Source: JAISFI01 sp031553775 | GTDB lineage: Bacteria; Bacteroidota; Bacteroidia; Bacteroidales; Azobacteroidaceae | Length of the DNA stretch: 35,455 bases | Direction of reading: 5' to 3' | Assembly (NCBI GenBank): GCA_031553775.1 | Contig: JAVBLA010000072.1 | Coordinates: forward strand, 1-35,455 | Part shown: piece after piece, positions 24,478 to 33,457 of the stretch | How the letters are laid out: every line of letters begins with the position of its first letter | Position numbering within the stretch: the stretch's first letter is position 1 | The notes under the pieces: generated by a model | The model's database searches: none | The model's input: only the letters and a program-made list of their open reading frames with translations | Told to the model about the DNA's origin: nothing | Translations under genes and position numbers: made by a program

Positions 24478-25545
24478 ATGAGAAAAACTCTTGTCGCGTT
24501 CATTATGCTATTTTGTATACTATCTTTTTATGCCCAAATCCCTTCCACTTACCCGCAAACATACAATTATCTAACCGATATGCTAACGGATAAGCGACCA
24601 CTAAACTTCAAAGAAGCCGTTTTTACCGTCGAAAATGCCTATTTTGAAGGACAATTAGATATGAATGAAATAAACCGCAGCATAGAAACCCTTTCATATC
24701 TAACAAAGGTACTTTCGGAAACAGAATTGATCACTTATCAGGGAAAAGACAAAGATATCGTTACCAAACATGCCTCCCTATTTAAACTTTTCACAGATAC
24801 TGTCCCTTTCTTTTTCGATCCGGAGCATATACTTATCCATACTCCATACACTTATGATTTCGAGGATATCCAAGGAGAAACAAATTGGTCAAAAATGTTC
24901 GTGACCAAATTACTGGAAACAAGAACAGGAAATTGTCATTCCATGCCTTATCTGTACAAAATGGTCTCGGATGAACTGAAAATTCCGTGTTATCTGTCTT
25001 TTGCCCCCAGCCATATATACCTCAAACTGTATGCGGAAACAACCGGTTGGTACAATACCGAACTGACCAGCGCCATGTTTCCTGTCGATGCTTGGATCAT
25101 GGCTTCGGGTTATATCAATACCGATGCCATCCGGAACGGATTATACATGGATACCTTAAGTAATAAACAGGCTGTTGCTCATTGCTTAGTGGATCTGGCA
25201 CAGGGATATCAGCATAAGTATGGGAAGGAAAACCCTGAATTTGTAATTCAATGCTGCAATACTGCTTTAGTATATCATTCTGCAAATGTCAGTGCCATGC
25301 TAACCAAAGCCGAAGCACAGAAGTCTTATATTCAACGCCTACAGAAAAATAAACAGGTAAAAAACACCGGGGATCTTTTCGGTGATCCTCATGTACAAGC
25401 CATGTATTCAGATATGGAAAATACTTATGTGCGTTTGCACGAGCTGGGTTACCGGCAAATGCCGGAAGAGATGTACCGGAAGTGGATGGAACAATTGAAA
25501 AATAAGACGATGAACTTCAATTCAAATTCTCAGCCATCTTATTAA
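24478..25545 (+). CDS. Secreted SirB1-like transglutaminase-fold protein
   Basis: The 355-residue protein has a signal peptide (about 20 residues, ending LSFYAQ) and is a full-length paralogue of the broken gene at 21675. Shared blocks include KEAVFTVENAYFEGQLD, YDFEDIQGETNWSKMFVTKLL and GYRQMPEEMYRKWM. The putative catalytic set is Cys153 (GNCHSMPYLY), His179 (APSHIYLKL) and Asn193/Glu195 (WYNTELT), as in the transglutaminase-like core-2 family. A helical TPR-like part follows (about 210-270). It lacks the longer N-terminal linker of its paralogue. The stop overlaps the convergent DUF362 gene by 4 bp. It probably acts outside the inner membrane; peptidase versus transferase activity is not decidable. 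Confidence 0.85.
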   Translation: MRKTLVAFIMLFCILSFYAQIPSTYPQTYNYLTDMLTDKRPLNFKEAVFTVENAYFEGQLDMNEINRSIETLSYLTKVLSETELITYQGKDKDIVTKHASLFKLFTDTVPFFFDPEHILIHTPYTYDFEDIQGETNWSKMFVTKLLETRTGNCHSMPYLYKMVSDELKIPCYLSFAPSHIYLKLYAETTGWYNTELTSAMFPVDAWIMASGYINTDAIRNGLYMDTLSNKQAVAHCLVDLAQGYQHKYGKENPEFVIQCCNTALVYHSANVSAMLTKAEAQKSYIQRLQKNKQVKNTGDLFGDPHVQAMYSDMENTYVRLHELGYRQMPEEMYRKWMEQLKNKTMNFNSNSQPSY

Positions 25546-26654
25546 ACAGAGATCAATTCATATTCCATCGATCCCAGCCCGATCTTCTCCCCATGCTCCA
25601 ACCCAGCTTTCCAATCCGTATTCGGATGCAAATGCTTGAACTTATCTTCTCCTTCCATGTTGCCATGCTTGTGGATATCGATACAGGAACCGGGACTTAC
25701 ACCCGCCCGGGTAACCAGGTCTGCACAAGCTTTATCCAGGGCAACCGGGTCGAATGACGCGGCTATACCGATGTTGGGAACTATGGCTGCGTCGTTATGC
25801 CCCCAGCAATCGCAGAGTGGAGAAACGTCCATGATGAAGCTGATATGGAAATTGGGCTTTCCCTGTACTACAGCTAAAGAATATTCGGCAATTTTATAAT
25901 TGGTAATGTCCGAAGAACTATTCCATACCACTTGTGCGGCGTCAAATTGGCATACGGCGACACATTGTCCGCATCCTACGCATTTTTCGTAATCGATTTC
26001 CGCTTTTTTGTCCGCATTGAGGTGTACAGCGTCCGAAGCGCAGTATTTGACGCATTGTCCGCAGGATGTACAGCTTTCTGAATCGATGACCGGTTGGGAC
26101 GAAGAGTGCATCTCCATCTTACCCGCCGCAGATGCGGAACCCATCCCCAGGTTTTTGAGCGTTCCCCCGAAACCTGTTTGTTCATGTCCTTTGAAATGTG
26201 TCATCGAGATGACAATATCGGCATCAGCTATAGCAGAACCGATTTTTGCCGTTTGGCAATATTCTCCCGGGATGGAAATTTCCCGGTAGTCGATTGCTTT
26301 TAATCCGTCGGCTATGATTACAGGGCAGGGAACAGCTATCGGGTTGAATCCGTTTTCCATAGCGCTTTGAAAATGGTCCACCGCATTCGAACGGCGTCCG
26401 AGATAAAGCGTATTGGCATCTGTCAGGAAAACTTTGGCATTTTTCTTTTGAAGAAATTGTACGATCCTGGCTGCATAGTTGGGCCGGATATACGAGAGGT
26501 TGCCCGGTTCGCCGAAATGTATTTTTACGGCAGTGAATTTATTGTTGAAATCAATTTGTTCGATACCTGCTTTTTTGATCAGGATCTCCAGTTTGTCTAA
26601 CAGGTTTCGACCGGGCCTGGTACGCAGGTCTGTAAAGAATACTTTTTCTGACAT
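25542..26654 (-). CDS. DUF362 protein with two 4Fe-4S ferredoxin clusters
   Basis: The 370-residue protein has an N-terminal DUF362 part (VKIHFGEPGNLSYIRP, FLTDANTLYLGRRSNA, VISMTHFKGHEQTGFGGTLKNLGMG), a bacterial ferredoxin insert with CTSCGQCVKYC near 193 and CVGCGQCVAVC near 224, then the second DUF362 part (DVSPLCDCWGHNDAAIVPNIGIAASFDPVALDKA). It is widespread in anaerobes; the reaction is not established. It lies 11 bp after the HU/SPOR gene and is probably co-transcribed with it. Confidence 0.93.
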   Translation of the reverse strand: MSEKVFFTDLRTRPGRNLLDKLEILIKKAGIEQIDFNNKFTAVKIHFGEPGNLSYIRPNYAARIVQFLQKKNAKVFLTDANTLYLGRRSNAVDHFQSAMENGFNPIAVPCPVIIADGLKAIDYREISIPGEYCQTAKIGSAIADADIVISMTHFKGHEQTGFGGTLKNLGMGSASAAGKMEMHSSSQPVIDSESCTSCGQCVKYCASDAVHLNADKKAEIDYEKCVGCGQCVAVCQFDAAQVVWNSSSDITNYKIAEYSLAVVQGKPNFHISFIMDVSPLCDCWGHNDAAIVPNIGIAASFDPVALDKACADLVTRAGVSPGSCIDIHKHGNMEGEDKFKHLHPNTDWKAGLEHGEKIGLGSMEYELISV

Positions 26655-26665
26655 GAGGTAGATGT

Positions 26666-27715
26666 TTATTGGTTCCTGGCGGAAAGCAACCAGGCGTTCC
26701 GGTGCTCCGGATATTTTTCCCTGAATCCGGACAGATAAGCTTCAGCTTCTTTTTTATCGGAGAATTGAGCGACGTATATGCGGAACAGGTTGTCTTTTTC
26801 CAGAATTCCTGCTTGGGAATTTAGATTTGATTTGATCCCGGGCAGAAAATTTTCAGCACTTTTCCGGGTGGGAGAACTGCTGACAATAATATAATATGTA
26901 CGACCGGATACAGGTTTAGGTTCTGCCTTAATTTCCGGTTTGACTTCCGGAGTTTCCTTGGTTTCAGTTACTTGTATCTGAGGAGAAACCGTTTCCGGAT
27001 GTTTTTGAGAACAGGATTGAATCTCTTTAATTTCTGCTGCTTCCGGAACTGCCGTCCGGGTAATTACAGCAGCAGAAGCGGGATGATCGGTAATAATACT
27101 TCCCGAATCGATCACACTTGCATATTGCGAGAGAGACCGGTTGTCTATCGGGGTGGAGATCATCAGGATACCGGCGATAATGGCTACGGCTGTAGCAACA
27201 GTACGTAACAAACGTTTGCTGACCGGGATCATGATTACCTGCCTGTCTTTCTTTCCGGCAAATGTTTCTCTGGCAGGCATGGAAACTTCCAGTTCGGACA
27301 GCAAAGGCAGGTAGAAATTTGATAAACCGTATGCCAGTGCATTTAAGTCCTTGTTTTTTGAGGGAGAAAAAACTTTTTTTCCATCGGAAGACATGCTCAG
27401 GGTTCCTATTCCAGAGAAAATAATTTCTCCTGTAGTATCTAATTCCTTCCGGATCTCTTCTGTAAATTGTTCTACCTGTTCTTGTGCAGCCTTATAACTG
27501 ATGTTCCCGGCACGCATCAAAGAGTGGACCAGTAGATTATCGTTATGACTTAGTTGAGCATTGAATCCGACTGAAGATGCCGGAGGAATGAAAATACCTT
27601 TATCACTGATACATTGTGCCTTTTCGCGATATATTACGAAACCGCCAAAGCCGGGAATGATCACACAATCATGCTCCGTCAGTAAAAATGCCAAGTGATC
27701 GAAGGTATTTTGCAT
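26666..27715 (-). CDS. HU-CCDC81/SPOR domain protein
   Basis: Two N-terminal HU-like domains of the bacterial CCDC81 type are visible (LAFLLTEHDCVIIPGFGGFVIYRE, about 5-30, and EEIRKELDTTGEIIFSGIGTLSM, about 88-110). A single membrane helix follows (RTVATAVAIIAGILMIS, about 170-187), then a low-complexity Pro/Glu/Lys linker and a C-terminal SPOR domain (TYYIIVSSSPTRKSAENF to the end) that should bind denuded peptidoglycan at the septum. The layout puts the HU part in the cytoplasm and SPOR in the periplasm, a Bacteroidetes-specific fusion likely to act in cell division. The predicted promoter places transcription start almost on the ATG. Confidence 0.92.
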   Translation of the reverse strand: MQNTFDHLAFLLTEHDCVIIPGFGGFVIYREKAQCISDKGIFIPPASSVGFNAQLSHNDNLLVHSLMRAGNISYKAAQEQVEQFTEEIRKELDTTGEIIFSGIGTLSMSSDGKKVFSPSKNKDLNALAYGLSNFYLPLLSELEVSMPARETFAGKKDRQVIMIPVSKRLLRTVATAVAIIAGILMISTPIDNRSLSQYASVIDSGSIITDHPASAAVITRTAVPEAAEIKEIQSCSQKHPETVSPQIQVTETKETPEVKPEIKAEPKPVSGRTYYIIVSSSPTRKSAENFLPGIKSNLNSQAGILEKDNLFRIYVAQFSDKKEAEAYLSGFREKYPEHRNAWLLSARNQ

Positions 27716-27719
27716 GAGA

Positions 27720-27751
27720 CAAAGATAGAAAATCTTTCGGCGTTATGCAAA
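27720..27751 (-). promoter_or_regulatory. Promoter of the HU/SPOR-DUF362 unit
   Basis: On the minus strand TTTG (27751-27748), 20 bp and TATCTTTG (27727-27720) form a full consensus. It overlaps the end of the transporter gene, and the expected start of transcription coincides with the ATG at 27715. Confidence 0.6.
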
Positions 27752-29416
27752 TATTAAGATTAATAATTGAGCGGAAAGTACCCTCAGGAACATGGTCAAA
27801 GGATACACCGAAGCATAACTTACGGCTGGAGCATCGTTTCCGGCAATCGTATTGGCGTAAGCCAGGGCGGGAGGATCGGTCATACTTCCTGCCATCAGTC
27901 CCATCAAAGTGAAAAAGTTGATTTTGTATATTTTACGGCCGACAAAACCGACGATCAGCAGGGGAAGTACGGTAATGATAAAGCCTAATCCAATCCAATT
28001 GAATCCGCCTTTGTTGACAATTGTATCTACGAATCCGTCTCCTGCTCCGATTCCCACACAGGCCAGAAATAAGCAGATACCGACCTCTCTTAACATCAGG
28101 TTGGCACTCATGGTGGTGTAGGTGACTAACTTATATTTCGGACCGAAAATGCTGATCAGAATGGCTACGATCAACGGGCCTCCTGCTAATCCTAATTTGA
28201 CCGGTTGCGGTATGCCGGGGAAGGCAAAGGGAATACTTCCCAATAAAACCCCAAGGAAAATACCGATGAAGATAGGGATCAGATTCGGTTCGTTGAGCCG
28301 TTTCATTTTGTTGCCCAATACCTGTTCTACGTTTCTTACGGCGACTTCCGTTCCGACTACCGTTACCCGGTCGCCCATCTGTAATTGCAGGTTCGGCTGT
28401 GCAATCAGGTCGATACCGGCGCGGTTTACCCGGGTAATATTGATGCCGAAGTTATTCCTGAGTTTGAGCTGCCCGATCGTTCTGCCGTTCAATTCTGATT
28501 TGGTTATGATAAATCGTCTGGATATTAATTGATTATCCAGCTTGTTCCAGTCCGATTCATCCATGTCGATTTCTTTTCCGATAAAGGCTTTCACAGCATT
28601 CATATCAGTGGCGGTTACGACAACAAAAACACGGTCGCCTTCGTTCAGGATCGTTTGAGAAGAAACAATTTCTATCTGTTCGTTCGCCTGGTGGCAAACG
28701 CGTGAAATTACAAATTTACGGTCGATCAGTCTGGCAATTTCTGAGACGGCTTTACCGAAAATAGCCGGATTCTTCACCTCCAGGGAGATGGTACCCATTG
28801 AAGCACTTTTTTGGTTGTTAGTGCTTTGCAGGTTTTCTGTTTCCGATTCTTGTTTGACACGGAAAACAGCTTTGAGGAAGATCATAGAAAGAATGATTCC
28901 TACAACCCCTAAAGGATAAGCCACTGCGTAACCCATAGCGATAGTAGGATCGGGTGTTCCGAGCACATTTCTGTAGGCTTCCTGTGCAGCACCCAAACCG
29001 GGTGTGTTGGTAACGGCTCCCGACAGGATACCAACCATGGTGGAAATAGGAAGACCGGTTATGAAATGGAGGGTGATCGTAGTGGCAACTCCCAGGAAAA
29101 CAATGCTGCATGCCAGCATATTCAGTTTGATCCCTCCTTTTTTGAAAGAAGAGAAAAACCCCGGACCTACTTGAAGACCTACGGAGTAGACAAACAGGAT
29201 CAATCCGAACTCTTTCATGAAATGCAGAATTTCATGATTGACATGGAATCCGAAATGCCCTGCCAGGATACCCACGAAAAGGACAAATGTAATACCTAAT
29301 GAAATACCGAATACTTTAATTTTTCCTAAAGTAATTCCGGCAGCAATGACGAAAGAAAAGAGAAGCACGGTATGCGCAATACCATCACCCCAGAAAAGGT
29401 CGTTCAACCACTCCAT
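27743..29416 (-). CDS. AspT/YidE-type putative transporter with two RCK_C domains
   Basis: The 557-residue inner-membrane protein has two blocks of about five helices with the duplicated AspT signatures SGAVTNTPGLGAAQEA (about 130) and GSMTDPPALAYANT (about 520). Between them lie two TrkA_C/RCK_C domains (about 205-295 and 300-370: NPAIFGKAVSEIARLIDRKFVISRV, NGRTIGQLKLRNNFGINITRV). It belongs to the aspartate:alanine antiporter superfamily; the substrate is not predictable. It has its own promoter at 29471-29502. Confidence 0.93.
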   Translation of the reverse strand: MEWLNDLFWGDGIAHTVLLFSFVIAAGITLGKIKVFGISLGITFVLFVGILAGHFGFHVNHEILHFMKEFGLILFVYSVGLQVGPGFFSSFKKGGIKLNMLACSIVFLGVATTITLHFITGLPISTMVGILSGAVTNTPGLGAAQEAYRNVLGTPDPTIAMGYAVAYPLGVVGIILSMIFLKAVFRVKQESETENLQSTNNQKSASMGTISLEVKNPAIFGKAVSEIARLIDRKFVISRVCHQANEQIEIVSSQTILNEGDRVFVVVTATDMNAVKAFIGKEIDMDESDWNKLDNQLISRRFIITKSELNGRTIGQLKLRNNFGINITRVNRAGIDLIAQPNLQLQMGDRVTVVGTEVAVRNVEQVLGNKMKRLNEPNLIPIFIGIFLGVLLGSIPFAFPGIPQPVKLGLAGGPLIVAILISIFGPKYKLVTYTTMSANLMLREVGICLFLACVGIGAGDGFVDTIVNKGGFNWIGLGFIITVLPLLIVGFVGRKIYKINFFTLMGLMAGSMTDPPALAYANTIAGNDAPAVSYASVYPLTMFLRVLSAQLLILIFA

Positions 29417-29470
29417 AGATTTTATTTTCAGTTATTTACGATGAAAGTTTAAGATTATTTTTTGAAGGCG

Positions 29471-29502
29471 CAAAATTAGTGAAAGTATTTGGGTGGAACA
29501 AA
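29471..29502 (-). promoter_or_regulatory. Promoter of the AspT/YidE-type transporter gene
   Basis: TTTG (29502-29499), 20 bp and TAATTTTG (29478-29471) on the minus strand match the Bacteroidales consensus fully, with a leader of about 48 nt. The 177-bp gap also holds a direct repeat of ATGATTTATATT near 29567-29591. Confidence 0.7.
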
Positions 29503-29593
29503 CTTTTTGAGGTCTTTTTTGGAATAGTTTTTTAAGTAGAAGAATATATCTATATGATAATATGTAAATGATTTATATTCAATGATTTATATT

Positions 29594-31150
29594 TTATGTC
29601 TTGATTAATTCTACTGCTTCTGCGCAACGTTCCCCATCGATAGCCGCCGAAACGATTCCGCCTGCATATCCGGCCCCTTCACCACAGGGAAATAAACCTT
29701 CGATTTGTATATGTTGCAGGCTGTCTTTATCGCGGATCATTCTTACAGGAGAAGAAGTCCGCGTTTCAACACCGATCATTGTCGCTTCATTCGTTAAAAA
29801 TCCCTTGTATGTCTTGCCGAAATGGATAAATCCTTCCCGGAGTTTTTGTGTAATGAATTCCGGCATCCAGAAGTGCAGGGGAGAAGCAATTAGTCCGGGT
29901 GCGTAAGAAGATACAGATAAAGTGGAGGATAGTTTCCGTTGTACAAAATCGTTCATCCGTTGTGCCGGTGCCGTTTGTTTCCTGTTTCCGTTCTGCCAGC
30001 AATCGAACTCCAGCTTTTCCTGTAATTTCATCAGGGCTAATGCTCCGTTGGCTGCATATTCCGGAAAATCTTCGGGATGGATTTCTACTACCATTCCTGC
30101 ATTGGCCCATCGTGATCCCCGGTTGGAGGGCGACATACCGTTGACTACCAGTTGTTCGCTGCCGCTGGCTGCCGGAACCACAAATCCTCCGGGGCACATG
30201 CAGAACGAATAAACGCCACGGCCTCCGGATTGTGTGACCATGCTGTATTCGGCCGCCGGCAGGTATTTTCCCCTTCCCTGCGGATGGTGGTACTGTATTT
30301 GGTCGATTAATTCCTGCGGATGTTCCAAACGTACGCCTACAGCTAAGGATTTGCACTCCAGGGCTACCTGTTTTTCGTGTAACAGGTAGTAAACATCCCG
30401 GGCGGAATGTCCGGTGGCAAGGATTACAGGACCATAAAATTCCTTTCCCCCGGCAGTGATGATTCCTTTGACTTTGTTTTTTTCTATGATCAATCCGTCC
30501 ATCCTGGTTTCGAAATAAATTTCACCTCCGTTATGGAGGATCGTGTTCCGGATGTTTTCTATAACAGCGGGTAACTTATCCGTACCGATATGCGGATGGG
30601 CATCATATAGAATGGACGTACTGGCACCGTGTTGGCAAAGCACATGCAGTATCTTGTCTACCGAACCTCTTTTTTTACTTCTTGTATATAGTTTACCATC
30701 AGAATAGGCTCCGGCACCGCCTTCACCGAAACAGTAGTTGGATTCCGGATCGATTTGTTGGTCGCGGCCTATCAGAGCAATGTCTTTTTTTCGTTCCCGT
30801 ACATTTTTTCCCCGTTCCACGATGATGGGTTTTCGTCCTGTCTCGATCAACCTGAGAGCGGCAAATAAACCGGCAGGACCGGCACCGACAATAATTACGG
30901 GTTTTTCTCCGGAAACATCTTTGTATTCTGTCCGTGGATACGATTCTTCTTCCGGCATTTCATTAATATACACCCGGATTTTCAGGTTGACGTAAACGGT
31001 TCGCTGGCGGGCGTCTACAGACCGTTTCAGGATGCGGATGGCCTGGATTTCTTTGAGAGGAAAGGATTCTTCCCTGGAAACAATGGCTTTGATAGATTGC
31101 TCAGATGCTGCTTCCTGTGGTAAAATCCTGTATGTTAATTCTTTAATCAT
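29594..31150 (-). CDS. FAD-dependent oxidoreductase (COG2509-type)
   Basis: The 518-residue protein has a short N-terminal domain (about 1-90), then the dinucleotide-binding motif VIIVGAGPAGLFAALRLIETGRKPIIVERG near 91. Further blocks typical of this NAD(FAD)-utilising dehydrogenase family are NYCFGEGGAGAYSDGKLYTR, VILATGHSARDVYYLL, SFCMCPGGFVVPA and the C-terminal FPCGEGAGYAGGIVSAAIDG. It is a soluble flavoprotein of unknown substrate. It lies 51 bp after tamL and has a possible -7 box of its own. Confidence 0.92.
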   Translation of the reverse strand: MIKELTYRILPQEAASEQSIKAIVSREESFPLKEIQAIRILKRSVDARQRTVYVNLKIRVYINEMPEEESYPRTEYKDVSGEKPVIIVGAGPAGLFAALRLIETGRKPIIVERGKNVRERKKDIALIGRDQQIDPESNYCFGEGGAGAYSDGKLYTRSKKRGSVDKILHVLCQHGASTSILYDAHPHIGTDKLPAVIENIRNTILHNGGEIYFETRMDGLIIEKNKVKGIITAGGKEFYGPVILATGHSARDVYYLLHEKQVALECKSLAVGVRLEHPQELIDQIQYHHPQGRGKYLPAAEYSMVTQSGGRGVYSFCMCPGGFVVPAASGSEQLVVNGMSPSNRGSRWANAGMVVEIHPEDFPEYAANGALALMKLQEKLEFDCWQNGNRKQTAPAQRMNDFVQRKLSSTLSVSSYAPGLIASPLHFWMPEFITQKLREGFIHFGKTYKGFLTNEATMIGVETRTSSPVRMIRDKDSLQHIQIEGLFPCGEGAGYAGGIVSAAIDGERCAEAVELIKT

Positions 31151-31183
31151 CTTGTAAACGGATCATTGTCAAAAAATATCCCT

Positions 31184-31191
31184 CAAAGGTA
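31184..31191 (-). promoter_or_regulatory. Possible -7 box of the FAD oxidoreductase gene
   Basis: TACCTTTG on the minus strand, 33 bp before the start codon. There is no clear -33 box, so read-through from tamL may dominate. Confidence 0.35.
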
Positions 31192-31201
31192 GGCAAAAAT
31201 A

Positions 31202-33457
31202 TCAGAACGGATATCCGATGGCAAAATACAAGGCTGAATTACCTCCGAATTTTTCGAAAAGCACCCAGGGTTTACTTCCTGTTTGGGTGGGATCGTACAG
31301 CTTTTTCCCTCCGTCTACACGAATGATCAGGAAACTAAGGTCTAAACGCAGTCCGATACCGACTCCCAGTGCCATTTCTTTATAAAAACTGTCCCACCGG
31401 AATAAACCTCCCGGCTGATTATCGTAATTTTTGATGGTCCATATATTACCGGCATCGATAAAGGTGGCGAATTCGAGCATAGGGATGAATTTATGGCGGA
31501 ATTCGGCATTCAGCAGGAGACTGATATCTCCTGTCTGGGTACTGACGTCGGTGGCCGCATTGAAAGTGCCGGGTCCTAACCCCCTGGTGTTCCATCCTCT
31601 TACACTGTTAGGCCCTCCTGCATAATATCGTTTCTCAAAGGGCAGGATGGTAGAGTTACCGTAAGGATAAGCTACTCCCAATCCGCTGTGTATGGCAATG
31701 CCGTTTTTCTCGTCCAACTGGTAGGTTTGTGAAAAGTCGAAATCGAACTTGGCATATTGGGCAAAAGGATTGCCGAGGATCTGGTATTGTCCGTCGGCAT
31801 TTTTATTGGCGTCGAAAAGTTTAAATAAACCCTGCAACAGATTGCCGGAAAATTCGACTCCGTAACGCAAAGTATAAAGACGCTCCTGGTATTTGGCATT
31901 GTTTGTATTGGTATAGATGCCGTTATATCCGTTTCCGGCCGTAAAAACATTATCATAACTGGCTTTTGTGAGATAATTATCTTCCTGGTCCAGATATTGC
32001 TGGAATTCGGCCGACTTGTAAGGCATGGCCACGAAGTTAATGATAAGGAAATTCAGGGTGTGCGACATGTTTTTTCGCGAATTATCCCATTTGTACTTCC
32101 AACTGGCATTAAAGAAATCACGGGTGTATTCCGGCCTTTTCTGGATGTCGAAGCCTATCCCGAATTGGGTATTGGCTTTTAACCTTTGCTTGATTTTATG
32201 ACTGAAAAAAGGGAAAATGATTTTAGGAAATAAGAGTGATGTACCGATACCGGCTTCGTAATAATTATGCGTGACTAAATCGGTTTCCGATGTTCCGCTG
32301 ATAAATTCGTATGCTCCCCGTAATTTGATATTGAGAGTTTCCGATCCGTTAAAAATATTTCCATGGGTGTATGATATATTTGCGGCGATTCCCAGGTCGC
32401 CTGCATTATTGGTTCCGTCCAATCCTATCTGAATGCCGTGGATATTAGCCGGAGTGATGTAAATGTTGCAATCCAGGGCTGTCGTATCGTTAATGGGGAC
32501 TTCCTTGTATTCGATACTTGTTTTGCTTACGGCACTCAACGAATTGATCAGGTCGTAAGTTTGTTCCGAGCGCCTTTCGCTATAGCGGTTGCCGGTTTGT
32601 ACGGTAACGTTATCGAATAAAACATGTGGACGGATGAAATGGGTTTTATCGTATACGATATTCAGTCCGCGGTAAGTGACCGTGTCTACCGGGCGGAAAC
32701 GCCGGTCGCCCAAAGGATCGTATCCGCTTAATATAGTTACTTTATTGATGTAATAAGGGCGGAAATCCGTACTGTCCCTCAAAGTCAGGGTTAGATCTAC
32801 CTGGTTGGTTCGTAAAGTTGTATCGGCCAGGTAGTACAAATTATCTGTGGAAAAAGTGTAGTAACCAACATTCCGGAAGAATTTACTGGCATTGACCCTT
32901 TCTTCTTCTAAAAGTGAAATATCGAAAACTGTTTCCGGTTTCAGTTTTTGTTGCCGTCGTTTATTCCATATATTGATGAATTTTTCAGCGTCTTCACTGG
33001 GGATATCGATCGTATAGTTCCTGATACGATACGGATCGTTTCCGGTTATTTTATAGTGTACATTCATCTTTTTTTTACCGGCAGTATCTCTTGTCGCTTC
33101 CACTTTGGCATTCAGGTAGCCTTTGTTGACCATTTCTATCTGAAGTTGTTTGACTGATTGGTCAACGGATTTGGGATCGTATATAACAGGAGCATCTCCC
33201 ATCTTCCGTATAAACCGCTTGAACCAGTTGGTAGTATCCCCCAGACTGTACAGCCGGACACGGAATTTGGCATAATTGGGCTTCTGCTTGACATAATCGT
33301 TGAGGTCGACTGCTTTTATTTCTTTCCTGTCGACTTCCACTTCCATTTTGTTCAGCAGGAATTGCCCGTCCGGAACATATTTAGTCGAACTACAGGCAAC
33401 CAACAGGCAACAGATGCAAAAAGCCAGATATTTATTGATTTCCTTCCTTCTCAACAT
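31202..33457 (-). CDS. tamL: TamL, lipoprotein form of the TamA/BamA outer-membrane assembly factor
   Basis: A lipoprotein signal ends in LVAC (Cys22). POTRA-like domains follow (about 30-350, for example QSVKQLQIEMVNKGYLNAKVEA), then a 16-strand Omp85 barrel with YYAGGPNSVRGWNTRGLGPG, the loop-6 (V/I)RG(F/W) motif, near 610, and the closing strand LYFAIGYPF with a C-terminal aromatic residue. Bacteroidetes TamA homologues are lipidated and are named TamL. The 751-residue length fits. Its start overlaps the 3' end of tamB by 26 bp, so the pair is co-translated; together they assemble outer-membrane proteins or move lipids. Confidence 0.92.
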   Translation of the reverse strand: MLRRKEINKYLAFCICCLLVACSSTKYVPDGQFLLNKMEVEVDRKEIKAVDLNDYVKQKPNYAKFRVRLYSLGDTTNWFKRFIRKMGDAPVIYDPKSVDQSVKQLQIEMVNKGYLNAKVEATRDTAGKKKMNVHYKITGNDPYRIRNYTIDIPSEDAEKFINIWNKRRQQKLKPETVFDISLLEEERVNASKFFRNVGYYTFSTDNLYYLADTTLRTNQVDLTLTLRDSTDFRPYYINKVTILSGYDPLGDRRFRPVDTVTYRGLNIVYDKTHFIRPHVLFDNVTVQTGNRYSERRSEQTYDLINSLSAVSKTSIEYKEVPINDTTALDCNIYITPANIHGIQIGLDGTNNAGDLGIAANISYTHGNIFNGSETLNIKLRGAYEFISGTSETDLVTHNYYEAGIGTSLLFPKIIFPFFSHKIKQRLKANTQFGIGFDIQKRPEYTRDFFNASWKYKWDNSRKNMSHTLNFLIINFVAMPYKSAEFQQYLDQEDNYLTKASYDNVFTAGNGYNGIYTNTNNAKYQERLYTLRYGVEFSGNLLQGLFKLFDANKNADGQYQILGNPFAQYAKFDFDFSQTYQLDEKNGIAIHSGLGVAYPYGNSTILPFEKRYYAGGPNSVRGWNTRGLGPGTFNAATDVSTQTGDISLLLNAEFRHKFIPMLEFATFIDAGNIWTIKNYDNQPGGLFRWDSFYKEMALGVGIGLRLDLSFLIIRVDGGKKLYDPTQTGSKPWVLFEKFGGNSALYFAIGYPF

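Noticed and set aside
29787..30356. Leftward ORF of 189 codons in another frame of the FAD oxidoreductase
   Set aside because: It overlaps the conserved flavoprotein fully and has the Arg- and Ser-rich composition of an out-of-frame reading.
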